Shown here piece by piece: positions 43,402 through 51,682 of a DNA stretch of 64,000 nt. This DNA comes from Microbulbifer sp. Q7 (GTDB lineage: Bacteria; Pseudomonadota; Gammaproteobacteria; Pseudomonadales; Cellvibrionaceae): the NCBI RefSeq assembly GCF_001639145.1, contig NZ_LROY01000002.1, forward strand, positions 1-64,000, in the 5' to 3' direction. Below the pieces are notes generated by a model that was not told the DNA's origin, did no database searches, and was given only the letters and a program-made list of their open reading frames with translations. Position numbers and translations under genes: made by a program. How positions within the stretch are numbered: the stretch's first letter is position 1; every line of letters begins with the position of its first letter.

Positions 43402-45492
43402 TCAGTTCACCCACCGGGCTACGCGGAACCCGATATCGTTGCGTGCCTCGGCACCATAGTCCCGGTACGACAAACGTAATTCTGTGAGCCCAGCGTGTTT
43501 CCAGCTGGAGCCCCGAACCACGTGATAGTCGCCTTCCTGGGGGCCCACCGGGTTCTCTTCCCGTTTGAGGGACAAACCGGTGCCAATGGTGTAGAGATCG
43601 TGAATCCATTCAGAGACATTGCCGCCCATATCGAACAGGCCAGTGTGGTTGGGTGCGAAGCTGGCTACGGGGGCGGTGGCCGGATAGCGGTCGTTGTAGG
43701 TGCGAAGTACGGCTGGGACTATCTGCCCCGCGCTGCTATCGGCGTAATTTCCGGAGTTCTTGCCCACCGGCAGCGCATTGCCCCAGGGGAACTTGCGCAT
43801 GGCACCGCGTTCGAAGCGCGCGGCCCAGGCCCACTCCGCTTCGGTCGGCATACGGTACCCATTTGCACTTGCGTCAAAGCCCACTATGCGTCCGCGTTCG
43901 CTGCGGTACACCTCTTTGAGCCCGTCCCGTGCACTTAGCCAGTTGCAAAACAGGGCGGCATCATTCCAGCTGATATTCACCACCGGCAGGTTATCGTTAT
44001 CCAGGCTCACCCCATTGGCATGGCTGGAATTGTGCATCCGCTGGTAACGGCGATATTCGCGGTTGGTCACTTCGGTCGCGCCGATATAGAACGGCCGGGT
44101 GAGTGCAATCTTGCGCATGACTTCATTGGCGCGGCGGCCCTGTTCACGGCGGGACGACCCCATGGTGAACTGTGCATTGGGACGCATCAGTAACATTTTG
44201 CCGCCGGCACCGTGGGTGATTTCAGCGGGTATGCCACTCCAGCGTGCCTGCTCACCGGTGAGCAGTACGGCCCGTACCGACTGTTTCAGCTTGCTGGATG
44301 GCACGATGGTGGTGGAGTAGTCCTCATACCCGGGTTTGCGCACGGTAATTCTGTGGCTGCGGGTGGGCAGGGTGAAGGTCTGGCCGGCAACACCGGCCAG
44401 TTTGCCGTCGATAAATACCTGCGCTTCTGCTGGATTACTGGTGATGGAAACCTTGCCGAATACGGCGGTCAGCTCCACGTTCATATCCCGCTGGTCACCC
44501 GCGCGGACATCGACGGTACGCTCGACGGTACTGTATCCATCGAGGAAAAAACGCAACTCATGTCGGCTGTTGGAGGCCAGTTCCAGATCGATGGGCGCCT
44601 GCCCGCGGTACTCGCCATTGACGGTGATACTGGCACCCGGCGGATTGGTCACCACGCGCAATGTGCCGTCGGCAGCGTTGAGGTCCACCGTGGCCAGGGT
44701 CTGGTCGACCCCCGCGGTGACGGGTACCTGGATTTGTGCGGTCTTGTGATCCGGCAGGGAAATATCTACCAGTCGATCTCCCTGCACCAGCTCGGCGGTC
44801 AGCGGGGTGGTGCCCAGAACCCGGCCTTCCACACTGACGGTTGCGCCTGCCGGGTTACTGGTAATGTACACGTTGGCCCAGGCCGGGCGCAGTGTTGCAG
44901 AGAGCGTTTGTGTGTTGTCCAGTCCTTCAATCTCAACTTCCTTGCTGAAGGGCAGGTAGCGCTCGGTGAGAATGGTGATGCGCTTGCGGCCGGCGGGAAT
45001 GGACGCGGCCAGACCGTCCGTGCTGCTCACTTCCGCACCGTTCACCAGGACGCGCACGGGTACCGGTGGGTCGGTTACCACCTGCAGGTGGCCCGGCAAG
45101 CGTTCCAGCTTCACTGCGTGGCGACTGTTGCTGTCGCTGCTCACTTCGACCTCACCAGTGCGCGGGAGATAGCCGGTGGCACTGATGGTGTAGTTGTAGT
45201 GACCGGGTAAAACCAGATGGCCATCGCCCAGGGGGAGGGCGAGACCACTGACCGATACGTCGGCATCGGCAGGCTGTGTTTCAAAAATGAGTGAGCGGGC
45301 GACCAGCAGGTAGACCAGCATCAGGGCGCCCAGTAGCAGGCAGCTGGCGACCACAATTGCTTTCGGGGTAAGTAGCAGTTTTCTGCCACCGGTGGTAACC
45401 GGGGCGGGGGTGAATCCGATGGGTTGAATGACGGATGCATCTTCGCTTGCCGGCTCGCTGTCGCGAACGGGTACCGCTTCCTTGGCTGTCAT
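43402..45492 (-). CDS. Inner-membrane PEGA-repeat protein with FGE-sulfatase-like domain
   Basis: 696 aa. A cytoplasmic tail (1-45) carries DASVIQPIGF. One TM spans about 46-66. The periplasmic part has about five PEGA-type beta repeats (about 70-415), with signatures such as VYITSNPAGATVSVEGRVLGTTPL and ITSNPAEAQVFIDGK. A formylglycine-enzyme-like domain spans about 430-696 (FTMGSS, YRMPTEAEWAWAARF, GLFDMGGNVSEWIHD, VVRGSSW). After RGSSW the two catalytic Cys of true FGE are absent (KHAGLTELRLSYRDYG), so it should not make formylglycine. Likely a structural or ligand-binding module. Confidence 0.88.
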   Translation of the reverse strand: MTAKEAVPVRDSEPASEDASVIQPIGFTPAPVTTGGRKLLLTPKAIVVASCLLLGALMLVYLLVARSLIFETQPADADVSVSGLALPLGDGHLVLPGHYNYTISATGYLPRTGEVEVSSDSNSRHAVKLERLPGHLQVVTDPPVPVRVLVNGAEVSSTDGLAASIPAGRKRITILTERYLPFSKEVEIEGLDNTQTLSATLRPAWANVYITSNPAGATVSVEGRVLGTTPLTAELVQGDRLVDISLPDHKTAQIQVPVTAGVDQTLATVDLNAADGTLRVVTNPPGASITVNGEYRGQAPIDLELASNSRHELRFFLDGYSTVERTVDVRAGDQRDMNVELTAVFGKVSITSNPAEAQVFIDGKLAGVAGQTFTLPTRSHRITVRKPGYEDYSTTIVPSSKLKQSVRAVLLTGEQARWSGIPAEITHGAGGKMLLMRPNAQFTMGSSRREQGRRANEVMRKIALTRPFYIGATEVTNREYRRYQRMHNSSHANGVSLDNDNLPVVNISWNDAALFCNWLSARDGLKEVYRSERGRIVGFDASANGYRMPTEAEWAWAARFERGAMRKFPWGNALPVGKNSGNYADSSAGQIVPAVLRTYNDRYPATAPVASFAPNHTGLFDMGGNVSEWIHDLYTIGTGLSLKREENPVGPQEGDYHVVRGSSWKHAGLTELRLSYRDYGAEARNDIGFRVARWVN

Positions 45493-45940
45493 TTATGATG
45501 TCCTGTTACTGCGTACTTATTGATTTTTACGTAGCTGGAATCTCTGCTGCCGGGCGGTGTTGTTGCATGCTTGTCACATTCTTGTCGCATGCGTTACCTG
45601 TCCGGCCCGGGGCTTGCTGCCAGAGACAAAGCCGCGCATTTCAGCTTAGCCCGCTCTCGCGCTTGCAGCCGGAGCGGGGGCGTTTTTGGCGTAGCTTTCT
45701 CCGTTTTACCGATACCAGGACGACAATTTCGTCCATTGCCCGTCACCGGCTCGGGGCCAGCGCGCAAGGGCGAATTTCGGTTGCGGAAGGTGGGCGGGTA
45801 GTCAGAATATTCTGGTGCGACCCGCGGACAGCCTGGCCGTAGGAGCGGCCAAAGCTGCGTCAAAAACGGCTACGTAAAATTCGGATGATTTCCGACGTCG
45901 CTTAGTTTTTGATCTGCCCGCGGGCAAAGGGTTTCACCGA
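45493..45940 (-). other. Internal gap in the minus-strand cluster
   Basis: About 450 bp between the TPR-PEGA and PEGA-FGE genes, with no gene on either strand that I credit. It holds a REP-like hairpin GGCCG-TAGGAG-CGGCC (45835-45850) and three tandem 11-mers (45558-45590) just before the PEGA-FGE start. It probably separates two transcripts. Confidence 0.6.
45558..45590 (-). promoter_or_regulatory. Three tandem 11-bp direct repeats upstream of the PEGA-FGE gene
   Basis: On the minus strand three consecutive 11-mers read ATGCGACAAGA, then ATGTGACAAGC, then ATGCAACAACA, ending 66 bp before the ATG. An 11-bp helical period with a conserved GACAAG-type core is the arrangement bound by OmpR/PhoB-family response regulators. 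The regulator is unknown. Confidence 0.5.
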
Positions 45941-47506
45941 TCAGGATTTATTGGCGCTGTTAATTTTTTCTTCGCACTCGATGGTCACTACGGGAGACTC
46001 CGAGGACGGATCCACGATCAGTTCGCGGCGCACATCCCGATAGCCTTGGCGTGTGCCCACCACGGTATAGCGCCCGGGTTTCAGTGCAATTTCCCGTTCT
46101 GAGAAATTCCCCAGCCTGCCTACGTGGTAAATGGTCACGTTGGTGCTGGCATCGGACTGCAGCAGCACGGTAATCGGGATCAGGGACTTCGTGAGAGCCG
46201 ATTCCAGTGCCTCAATCTGTCCCGTGAGCCGTGGGGTACTGGTTCTGAGTGCGCGGGCATCGGCCAGTACCTTACGCGCGTACTGATTGCGTTTGCTCTG
46301 CCCGAGTGTGAGGGGGTCCTCCAGTAATTCCTGCAGCTGGTCATCCAGTTTCGCGCGCGCCTGCGAGCGGGCCTTGCCGGTAAGTGCTTCTACCAGGCTG
46401 CTGTCTTCGGCGATTAAGGCACCATATTTTTCCGCGGCCTTGTGCCATTGCTCGCTCTGTTCGTGCTTGGCGGCGGTGGCAAACAGTCGGTCGATGCGCG
46501 CCTTGGCGAGCCCGTTTTCCGCCTGGGTAATACCGATGTTCGGGTCTCTGGCATCCGGCTTCAGCGTGCGAGCCTTAACGAAGTGGGTCCTGGCCTTGGT
46601 GAATTCATCGGCGGCGATAGCGGCATAACCAGCGGACATGGCCTCGCTGTAGTCGCGTTCGAGAATGGCTGCGTTGACCGCTGGCAGAAGTGCTTTGGCG
46701 GGGGCCGTTTCCGGGTCCAGGTTCAGGGCGGTTTCCAGTGCCTGCTTCGCGGTGTCGAGGGCATTTGCTTCAAAGGCCTCTTTGCCCGCGACCACATGCG
46801 GCCACACTTCCGGCAACTGTTCCGCGCGGGCTTTGCCCGCGACCCCGCGCGGGTGGTCCTCGGAGATCGTCAGGGCGAGGTCAAAGGCTTTGTGGGCGGC
46901 TTCGGCATCACCGGCATCCAGCGCGCTATTCCCGTCTGCCAGATGTTTTTCGATTCGTTCTGGAATGCTATCCCGCACTGCCTGCATACCGGACAGCGCC
47001 TGGCGGTATTGCTCCAGCGCCTGCATGAATTTGCGCTGGCGGTAGATGCCATCGGCATTTTCGGCGAGCGTACGTGCGGCGAAATAGTCCTCGGCGGCCC
47101 AGGTTTCCACCTTCCGCTCCAGCAGTTCTTCCTGCAGCTGCAGAATCTCCTGCAATATCTTCTGCACTTCACGGCGTTGGGCAGCAATTTCCGCCTCGGT
47201 AAAGGGGGATTCCTGGACTTGCTTTACGCTGGCTTTTGCCGGTGTGCTGGCGGCCGTGGTGGTGGCGGCGGGAATGACTGGCTTCTCAACCATCTGGGGA
47301 AGTACCCAGAAGACGCCGACCAGAGCTGCCAGCATGCCGCCGCCGAGGATAACCGGGGCCAGCTTGCCGCTGCCTGACGGCTTTTTGTCTGCCGTATGCG
47401 CCGCCGCCGGATCTCCCGGCTGCTCGCCGTTGGCGGTGCCTCCGAAGGAGAAATCGGCAGGCTGAATGATGGACTGGTCTTCCGGTGATGGATCGCGGTG
47501 TTGCAT
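45941..47506 (-). CDS. Inner-membrane TPR protein with PEGA-like C-terminus
   Basis: 521 aa. The cytoplasmic tail (1-47) contains DQSIIQPADFSF, then one TM (about 49-70). The periplasmic part has a coiled coil (about 95-125, QKILQEILQLQEELLERK) and a long array of TPR-like helices (about 130-420) with repeated Ala-rich A-x-x-x-F/Y units. A PEGA-like beta domain ends the protein (about 445-510: NVTIYHVGRLGNFSEREIALKPGRYTVVGTRQGYRDVRRELIV). It shares the tail motif with the PEGA-FGE protein, so both may dock to one cytoplasmic partner. Confidence 0.85.
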   Translation of the reverse strand: MQHRDPSPEDQSIIQPADFSFGGTANGEQPGDPAAAHTADKKPSGSGKLAPVILGGGMLAALVGVFWVLPQMVEKPVIPAATTTAASTPAKASVKQVQESPFTEAEIAAQRREVQKILQEILQLQEELLERKVETWAAEDYFAARTLAENADGIYRQRKFMQALEQYRQALSGMQAVRDSIPERIEKHLADGNSALDAGDAEAAHKAFDLALTISEDHPRGVAGKARAEQLPEVWPHVVAGKEAFEANALDTAKQALETALNLDPETAPAKALLPAVNAAILERDYSEAMSAGYAAIAADEFTKARTHFVKARTLKPDARDPNIGITQAENGLAKARIDRLFATAAKHEQSEQWHKAAEKYGALIAEDSSLVEALTGKARSQARAKLDDQLQELLEDPLTLGQSKRNQYARKVLADARALRTSTPRLTGQIEALESALTKSLIPITVLLQSDASTNVTIYHVGRLGNFSEREIALKPGRYTVVGTRQGYRDVRRELIVDPSSESPVVTIECEEKINSANKS

Positions 47507-47613
47507 GGTAATTCCGCTATGTTTGCTGTTATTTTCGGTTGCCGGCCAGCGCTAAAAATTGAGTGGCACGGCCGGCCAGGTAGAGACGAATCTGGAACAC
47601 GATGGTGAGCGTG

Positions 47614-48810
47614 TTAAATATCGCTCATGCCCCCGGTTTCCACTTCGTAAATTTCCTTGAGCAGTTCGCGCCACTGGCGGTACTGGTTTTCCACAGAACC
47701 GGAAAGCGTTACGGTGCGATCTTCCAGCTCAACGATGCGCGGTTCTACCTCGGCTTCCATTGAGTCACCGAGTTCCTGCAGCGCCTCGATGTGCATTTTG
47801 GCTTCGGAGCGGCGGTCGAACCCGCTTTTCACCAGGTAACCACCACCGGCCACGGCCACGTTGCCAGCCTGGCGCGCTGCGCCACCACCGGCACCGGCAG
47901 CCGCAATACCACCCACGATGGCGGCGACGCCCATGATGGTGTTATTGCGCGCTTTGCGTTTCAGTTCACGCATCTGCTTGACCTCTTCATAACTCATGGC
48001 ACGCCACTCCTGATAGGGCGTCTCCATGCTTTTTACAAAGGTGTCGTAGTAGCCCTGCAGCGTATCGACAAACAGATAGTCGCGTTCGCGGACCCGTCGA
48101 ATACGCATCAACATCGGGTCGTTGTCTGCGGGCAGTGCACTGAGCTGGTAGAGGCCATCGTCGTCCTGCACCAGGTAGCGATCAAACGCACCGGGCGAAA
48201 AGCTTTGCGCAAATTTGATTTCAGAAATCGTGCGCAGCTCGGCGATGTATTGACTGGACAGGCGCTGTCGGTAGGTCAGCATGTCATTGGAAATACGGTT
48301 GTAGATACCCTGGAACGCATCGCCTTCGGTCGGGTGTTTGCGATCGTACGCATAGTGGGAGGCGTGCTCGGTGTATTGCTTGGTGAACCACACCTGACCG
48401 CGGGAATCCGTCACGGTAACGTCTACCGTCAGGGTTTCACCGTCGGACTTCACGATGGTGCCCGCCACGGTGACATCGATATTGGTGCGCTCGCTGGGAA
48501 TCACGCGCACCGCGCCCCAGCCCTGGCTCGACTGCAATGCATCGGCGAGCGTGACCGCAAGGTAGCGGGATTCGGCGCGGCGTAATTCCGGAAACACCAG
48601 CTCGTCTTCCTCTGGCTCTTCTTCCTGGTCAAGCCCGGTATTGAATTGCACGATGCCGACATCCAGCAGCCGGTTTTCGGCGATGGCCGCGTCTTCAACC
48701 GTGAGCGGCGTATAAGCGGTCGTGCGTACCTCGGTAGTGGTGCAGCCCGCCAGTGTCAGCAGGCCCATGACCAGCGTGCACAGGGTTGTGCGTGTGTGTG
48801 AGAAAAACAT
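47614..48810 (-). CDS. Large lipoprotein of unknown function
   Basis: 398 aa. Lipobox LTLAGC with Cys23; GGGAGAG precedes the ATG. Residues about 45-180 form an alpha/beta region (LLDVGIVQFNTGLDQ, YLAVTLADALQSSQGWGAVRVIPS, VTVAGTIVKSDGETLTVDVTVTDSRGQVWF) similar in style to CsgG- or TolB-N-like surface-assembly lipoproteins. A later hydrophobic Gly/Ala stretch (about 305-335, GVAAIVGGIAAAGAGGGAA) could insert into or cross a membrane. The C-terminus is helical. It is in the minus-strand cluster, 30 bp from the Ser-rich gene. Confidence 0.8.
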   Translation of the reverse strand: MFFSHTRTTLCTLVMGLLTLAGCTTTEVRTTAYTPLTVEDAAIAENRLLDVGIVQFNTGLDQEEEPEEDELVFPELRRAESRYLAVTLADALQSSQGWGAVRVIPSERTNIDVTVAGTIVKSDGETLTVDVTVTDSRGQVWFTKQYTEHASHYAYDRKHPTEGDAFQGIYNRISNDMLTYRQRLSSQYIAELRTISEIKFAQSFSPGAFDRYLVQDDDGLYQLSALPADNDPMLMRIRRVRERDYLFVDTLQGYYDTFVKSMETPYQEWRAMSYEEVKQMRELKRKARNNTIMGVAAIVGGIAAAGAGGGAARQAGNVAVAGGGYLVKSGFDRRSEAKMHIEALQELGDSMEAEVEPRIVELEDRTVTLSGSVENQYRQWRELLKEIYEVETGGMSDI

Positions 48811-48840
48811 GTCACTACTCTCCCTGATGAATGTTCATCT

Positions 48841-50181
48841 TCATTTCTGTGATTTTTTATATTTCCGATACTCTTCCCAGAGTCGCTCCTGCAATTCCGG
48901 ATCAGCCTCGCGCATGGCGGCCTCGCGAATCTGCCGGGCAACTACATCGTCATCGTCACCGCTGGGGATGTCTGCCGGAACCACGGCGGCGGTGTTGGTG
49001 TGGTTGTACTCACCTTTGCGGCCCCTGGTTGGCAGCCCCGGTCCGGTGGCCTGCCCGCTGGAATTATTTTGCTCCGGTCCGCTGCCACCCTCGCCGCCGC
49101 CAGAGGGCGGAGGGGCAGGCAGTTCGGCCTCGGCAGACTGGATCAGGTCTTCCAGAGACTCGCCGGGCGGTACCTCGTTCTCTGCCGCTTCCTGTTCTTC
49201 CGCCGAGGCGGGGCGATTGCGCACGTAATCCCGCTCGCGCAGGATCATGCCGTCGTAACTGGCCATCGTGGATTCAAACTGCCCTTCGAGATCCGCTACC
49301 CGCTCTGCAGAACTGGCGGGAGCCTCGTTGGGTGCCGGGTTGCCCCCGCTGGCCGGGCTCCCGGCACTGGAAGCGCTGGCGGGCGCACCGCCACCGCCGG
49401 GTTGTCCGCTCGCAGATGCACTAGCCTGTGCGCCACCCTGGGCGCCGGAAGGGGAACTGCTGGATGCGCTACTGGGGGCGCCACTGCTGGACGCACTGGC
49501 AGAGGCGCTGCTGCTGGAGGCACTACTGCTGGAGGCGCTGGAAGAACTGGATGAGGCGCTGCTCGCGGTCTGCTGCTCTTCGGAAAAATCGATCTCGTCC
49601 GGTGGCTCGCCCTCGCTGTTGGAGGAGGGGTCTGGTGGCATGCGGGTTTCCTGCGGGCGCTCATCGGAGTCGCTGTACACCGGCGTCGACGGGTTTCTGC
49701 TGGCCGTGGGGTCTTCAGCGCTGCTGCTGGCCTGGCGCGAACGGCGATCGGATTCTTCGCCGGAGTCTGAGGCGGTACTGGATTGCTCACTCGAGCGGTC
49801 CGCTGACTCAATACTGGGGAAGGAGGTATTCGGCTGCGCAGGGCTGCTGGCGGTGGACATGCTCGGGCTGCGGCTGCTGCTGGGTGAGCTGGGCGACGGC
49901 ATACTGCTGGCCGTGGACGGGCTCGGCTTCGACTTGCTGGATGACGAGCTTGACGACTGCGACTGTGATTGGGACTGCGACTGCGACTGTGAAGCACTGG
50001 ACTGTGACTTCTGCTGTGGCTGCGCCGGCGGTTGCTGTTGCGTCTGCTGGTTTTTGCAGCCGCTTATCACCGCCGACAATACCACCACCGACGCCAGCGA
50101 TTGCCAGCGCCATCCAGTGGCGCAATTATTTGTCTTGCCGGTTTTTTGCGTAAACCGCTGAGCGATCGTCCGTAATGCCAT
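48841..50181 (-). CDS. Serine-rich low-complexity lipoprotein
   Basis: 446 aa. Signal with lipobox VISGC (Cys42). Residues about 45-300 are almost purely Ser/Ala/Pro/Gln (runs of SQSQS and SSSSAS) and are probably disordered, long enough to bridge the periplasm. The last 150 residues are more regular: a coiled-coil-prone VADLEGQFESTMASYDGMILRERDYV, then QIREAAMREADPELQERLWEEYRKYKK. AGGAGA precedes the ATG. Codon use remains G+C-rich and matches its neighbours. Probably an elastic tether of the cluster's complex (inference). Confidence 0.75.
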   Translation of the reverse strand: MALRTIAQRFTQKTGKTNNCATGWRWQSLASVVVLSAVISGCKNQQTQQQPPAQPQQKSQSSASQSQSQSQSQSQSSSSSSSKSKPSPSTASSMPSPSSPSSSRSPSMSTASSPAQPNTSFPSIESADRSSEQSSTASDSGEESDRRSRQASSSAEDPTASRNPSTPVYSDSDERPQETRMPPDPSSNSEGEPPDEIDFSEEQQTASSASSSSSSASSSSASSSSASASASSSGAPSSASSSSPSGAQGGAQASASASGQPGGGGAPASASSAGSPASGGNPAPNEAPASSAERVADLEGQFESTMASYDGMILRERDYVRNRPASAEEQEAAENEVPPGESLEDLIQSAEAELPAPPPSGGGEGGSGPEQNNSSGQATGPGLPTRGRKGEYNHTNTAAVVPADIPSGDDDDVVARQIREAAMREADPELQERLWEEYRKYKKSQK

Positions 50182-50371
50182 GAGCTATCTCCTGATGCGT
50201 TCACGGGCCGCAGCGAAATCGCGGCGACCCGTCTTGCTCCTTGTCTGTTCGACAGCTTTCTTTCAGCGGGGTTTGATTGGCAGAACCGATTTGCTGCCAG
50301 TTTTTCCCAATGCTGAAATCAAACTTACTTCGCTACATCAGTCGAACACGGTGTGTTGTTTCCTCAATTTT

Positions 50372-51682
50372 TCAATCGAATACGAATCGTTGCACGATGC
50401 CGGTGGTGGCCACCGGTTCACCGTTCTCGAACCGGGGGCGGAACTTGGCCCGTTTGAGCACGTTGCGTACCCGCGAACGGATGCTCACTTTGTCTTCCGG
50501 TCTGGCACTTAAAATCTGAATGTTGCGCGCCTTGCCGAACGCCGTCACATCATAAGAAACGGTGACATAGGAATTGGCCAGAGCCTCACGATCTTCGTCC
50601 AGCAGCGGCAGAGTCGGCAGTGCCGCCGGGCGGCCGAAGATCTCATCAATTTCTTCATTGGTTGCGCCGTTGTCCCACAGTGCCTGATAGGCTTCGCCAT
50701 AGGTCTCGCGGGCGGAATGCCATTTGTTGAAGATCATGTACCAGTCACCCAGCTCCACTTTGGCCTTTGCCGATGCCGCCGGTGGCGAAGACGGGTTCTT
50801 CTGGTAGACGTCCATGATTTTGGTGATTGCGGTTTTACCGGAGCTGAAACTGTTCATCCGGTAGTGATCCAGCTGCGCGCGACGCTCTGGCGTGCTGTTG
50901 CCGCTACCGGCAAAGCCCGCATTAATGACAATGGCTTCCTGAGGTTCACCGGTGTAGGTGGCCAGGTAATAATTTGTCGCCTTGAGGCCACGCAATGCCT
51001 CGACCATGCGCAAGTCATTGGCACCAAAGTTTTGCGAAATAATATCGACGGCCAGGGCGTAGAGGTTGGTGGCATTGATCAGGTGCTCAAACAGCGTCGC
51101 TCCTTTCTCATCGATATAGGCCTGCAGGTGCCAGTTGCTCAACTGGTTGATGATCGGCAGCATGCGCGGATCTTTTTCACCGTAGTTTTTGGCATGTAAC
51201 CAGAACAGATATTCGTGGTTGTCGTTGGCCTCTTCCCATTGATTGAGGGCGATTTGACTCTCAATCATACGTTCGATCATCGGCACCTGATTGAGTGAGT
51301 AGAGCCCTTCATTCACCCGGTTGATCAGCATGGCACGGCGAAATTCGGAGATGGCCTCTTCGTGATTCCCGCTGCGCTGCAGAGCGCTGGCGAGCCCCAT
51401 TAATTGTTCGTCGATACCGGCACCGTAGGCGCCGTGCTCGGCTTCCATGTCTTCAATGCGCCGGCGATAATCCTCGGCCGCTTTCGAGGGGCGGAGCTGT
51501 CGCTTTGGTTTTTCCAGCGGTTTGGATGCCGCTTCTATATAAGCTGCTGGAGGAGCCTTGGCGTTGTCGAGGGCCGAGTCTAGGGCGGAGATTTCTTCCG
51601 CCGTAACAGAGCCACACAGCAGAGCTGAGGCTGTAAACATCAAGCCGATAGCAATTGCGTTGCTGGTATCTGTCTGTGTCAC
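50372..51682 (-). CDS. Periplasmic TPR-like protein with TonB C-terminal-like domain
   Basis: 436 aa using GTG at 51682, which gives a normal signal peptide ending about GSVTAEE; an in-frame ATG at 51730 would put 16 unlikely residues before it. A proline/lysine linker is followed by helical TPR-like repeats (about 75-250: MGLASALQRSGNHEEAISEFRRAM). The last 70 residues resemble a TonB C-terminal domain (SYVTVSYDVTAFGKARNIQIL, KRAKFRPRFENGEPVATTGIVQRFVF). It has no membrane anchor. It is the first gene of the cluster. Confidence 0.78.
   Translation of the reverse strand: MTQTDTSNAIAIGLMFTASALLCGSVTAEEISALDSALDNAKAPPAAYIEAASKPLEKPKRQLRPSKAAEDYRRRIEDMEAEHGAYGAGIDEQLMGLASALQRSGNHEEAISEFRRAMLINRVNEGLYSLNQVPMIERMIESQIALNQWEEANDNHEYLFWLHAKNYGEKDPRMLPIINQLSNWHLQAYIDEKGATLFEHLINATNLYALAVDIISQNFGANDLRMVEALRGLKATNYYLATYTGEPQEAIVINAGFAGSGNSTPERRAQLDHYRMNSFSSGKTAITKIMDVYQKNPSSPPAASAKAKVELGDWYMIFNKWHSARETYGEAYQALWDNGATNEEIDEIFGRPAALPTLPLLDEDREALANSYVTVSYDVTAFGKARNIQILSARPEDKVSIRSRVRNVLKRAKFRPRFENGEPVATTGIVQRFVFD

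Noticed and set aside
37233..51682. Zorya-type phage defence island
   Set aside because: A channel protein is present, but there is no MotB/OmpA-type partner, helicase, nuclease or mobile-element flank, and base composition matches the surroundings.
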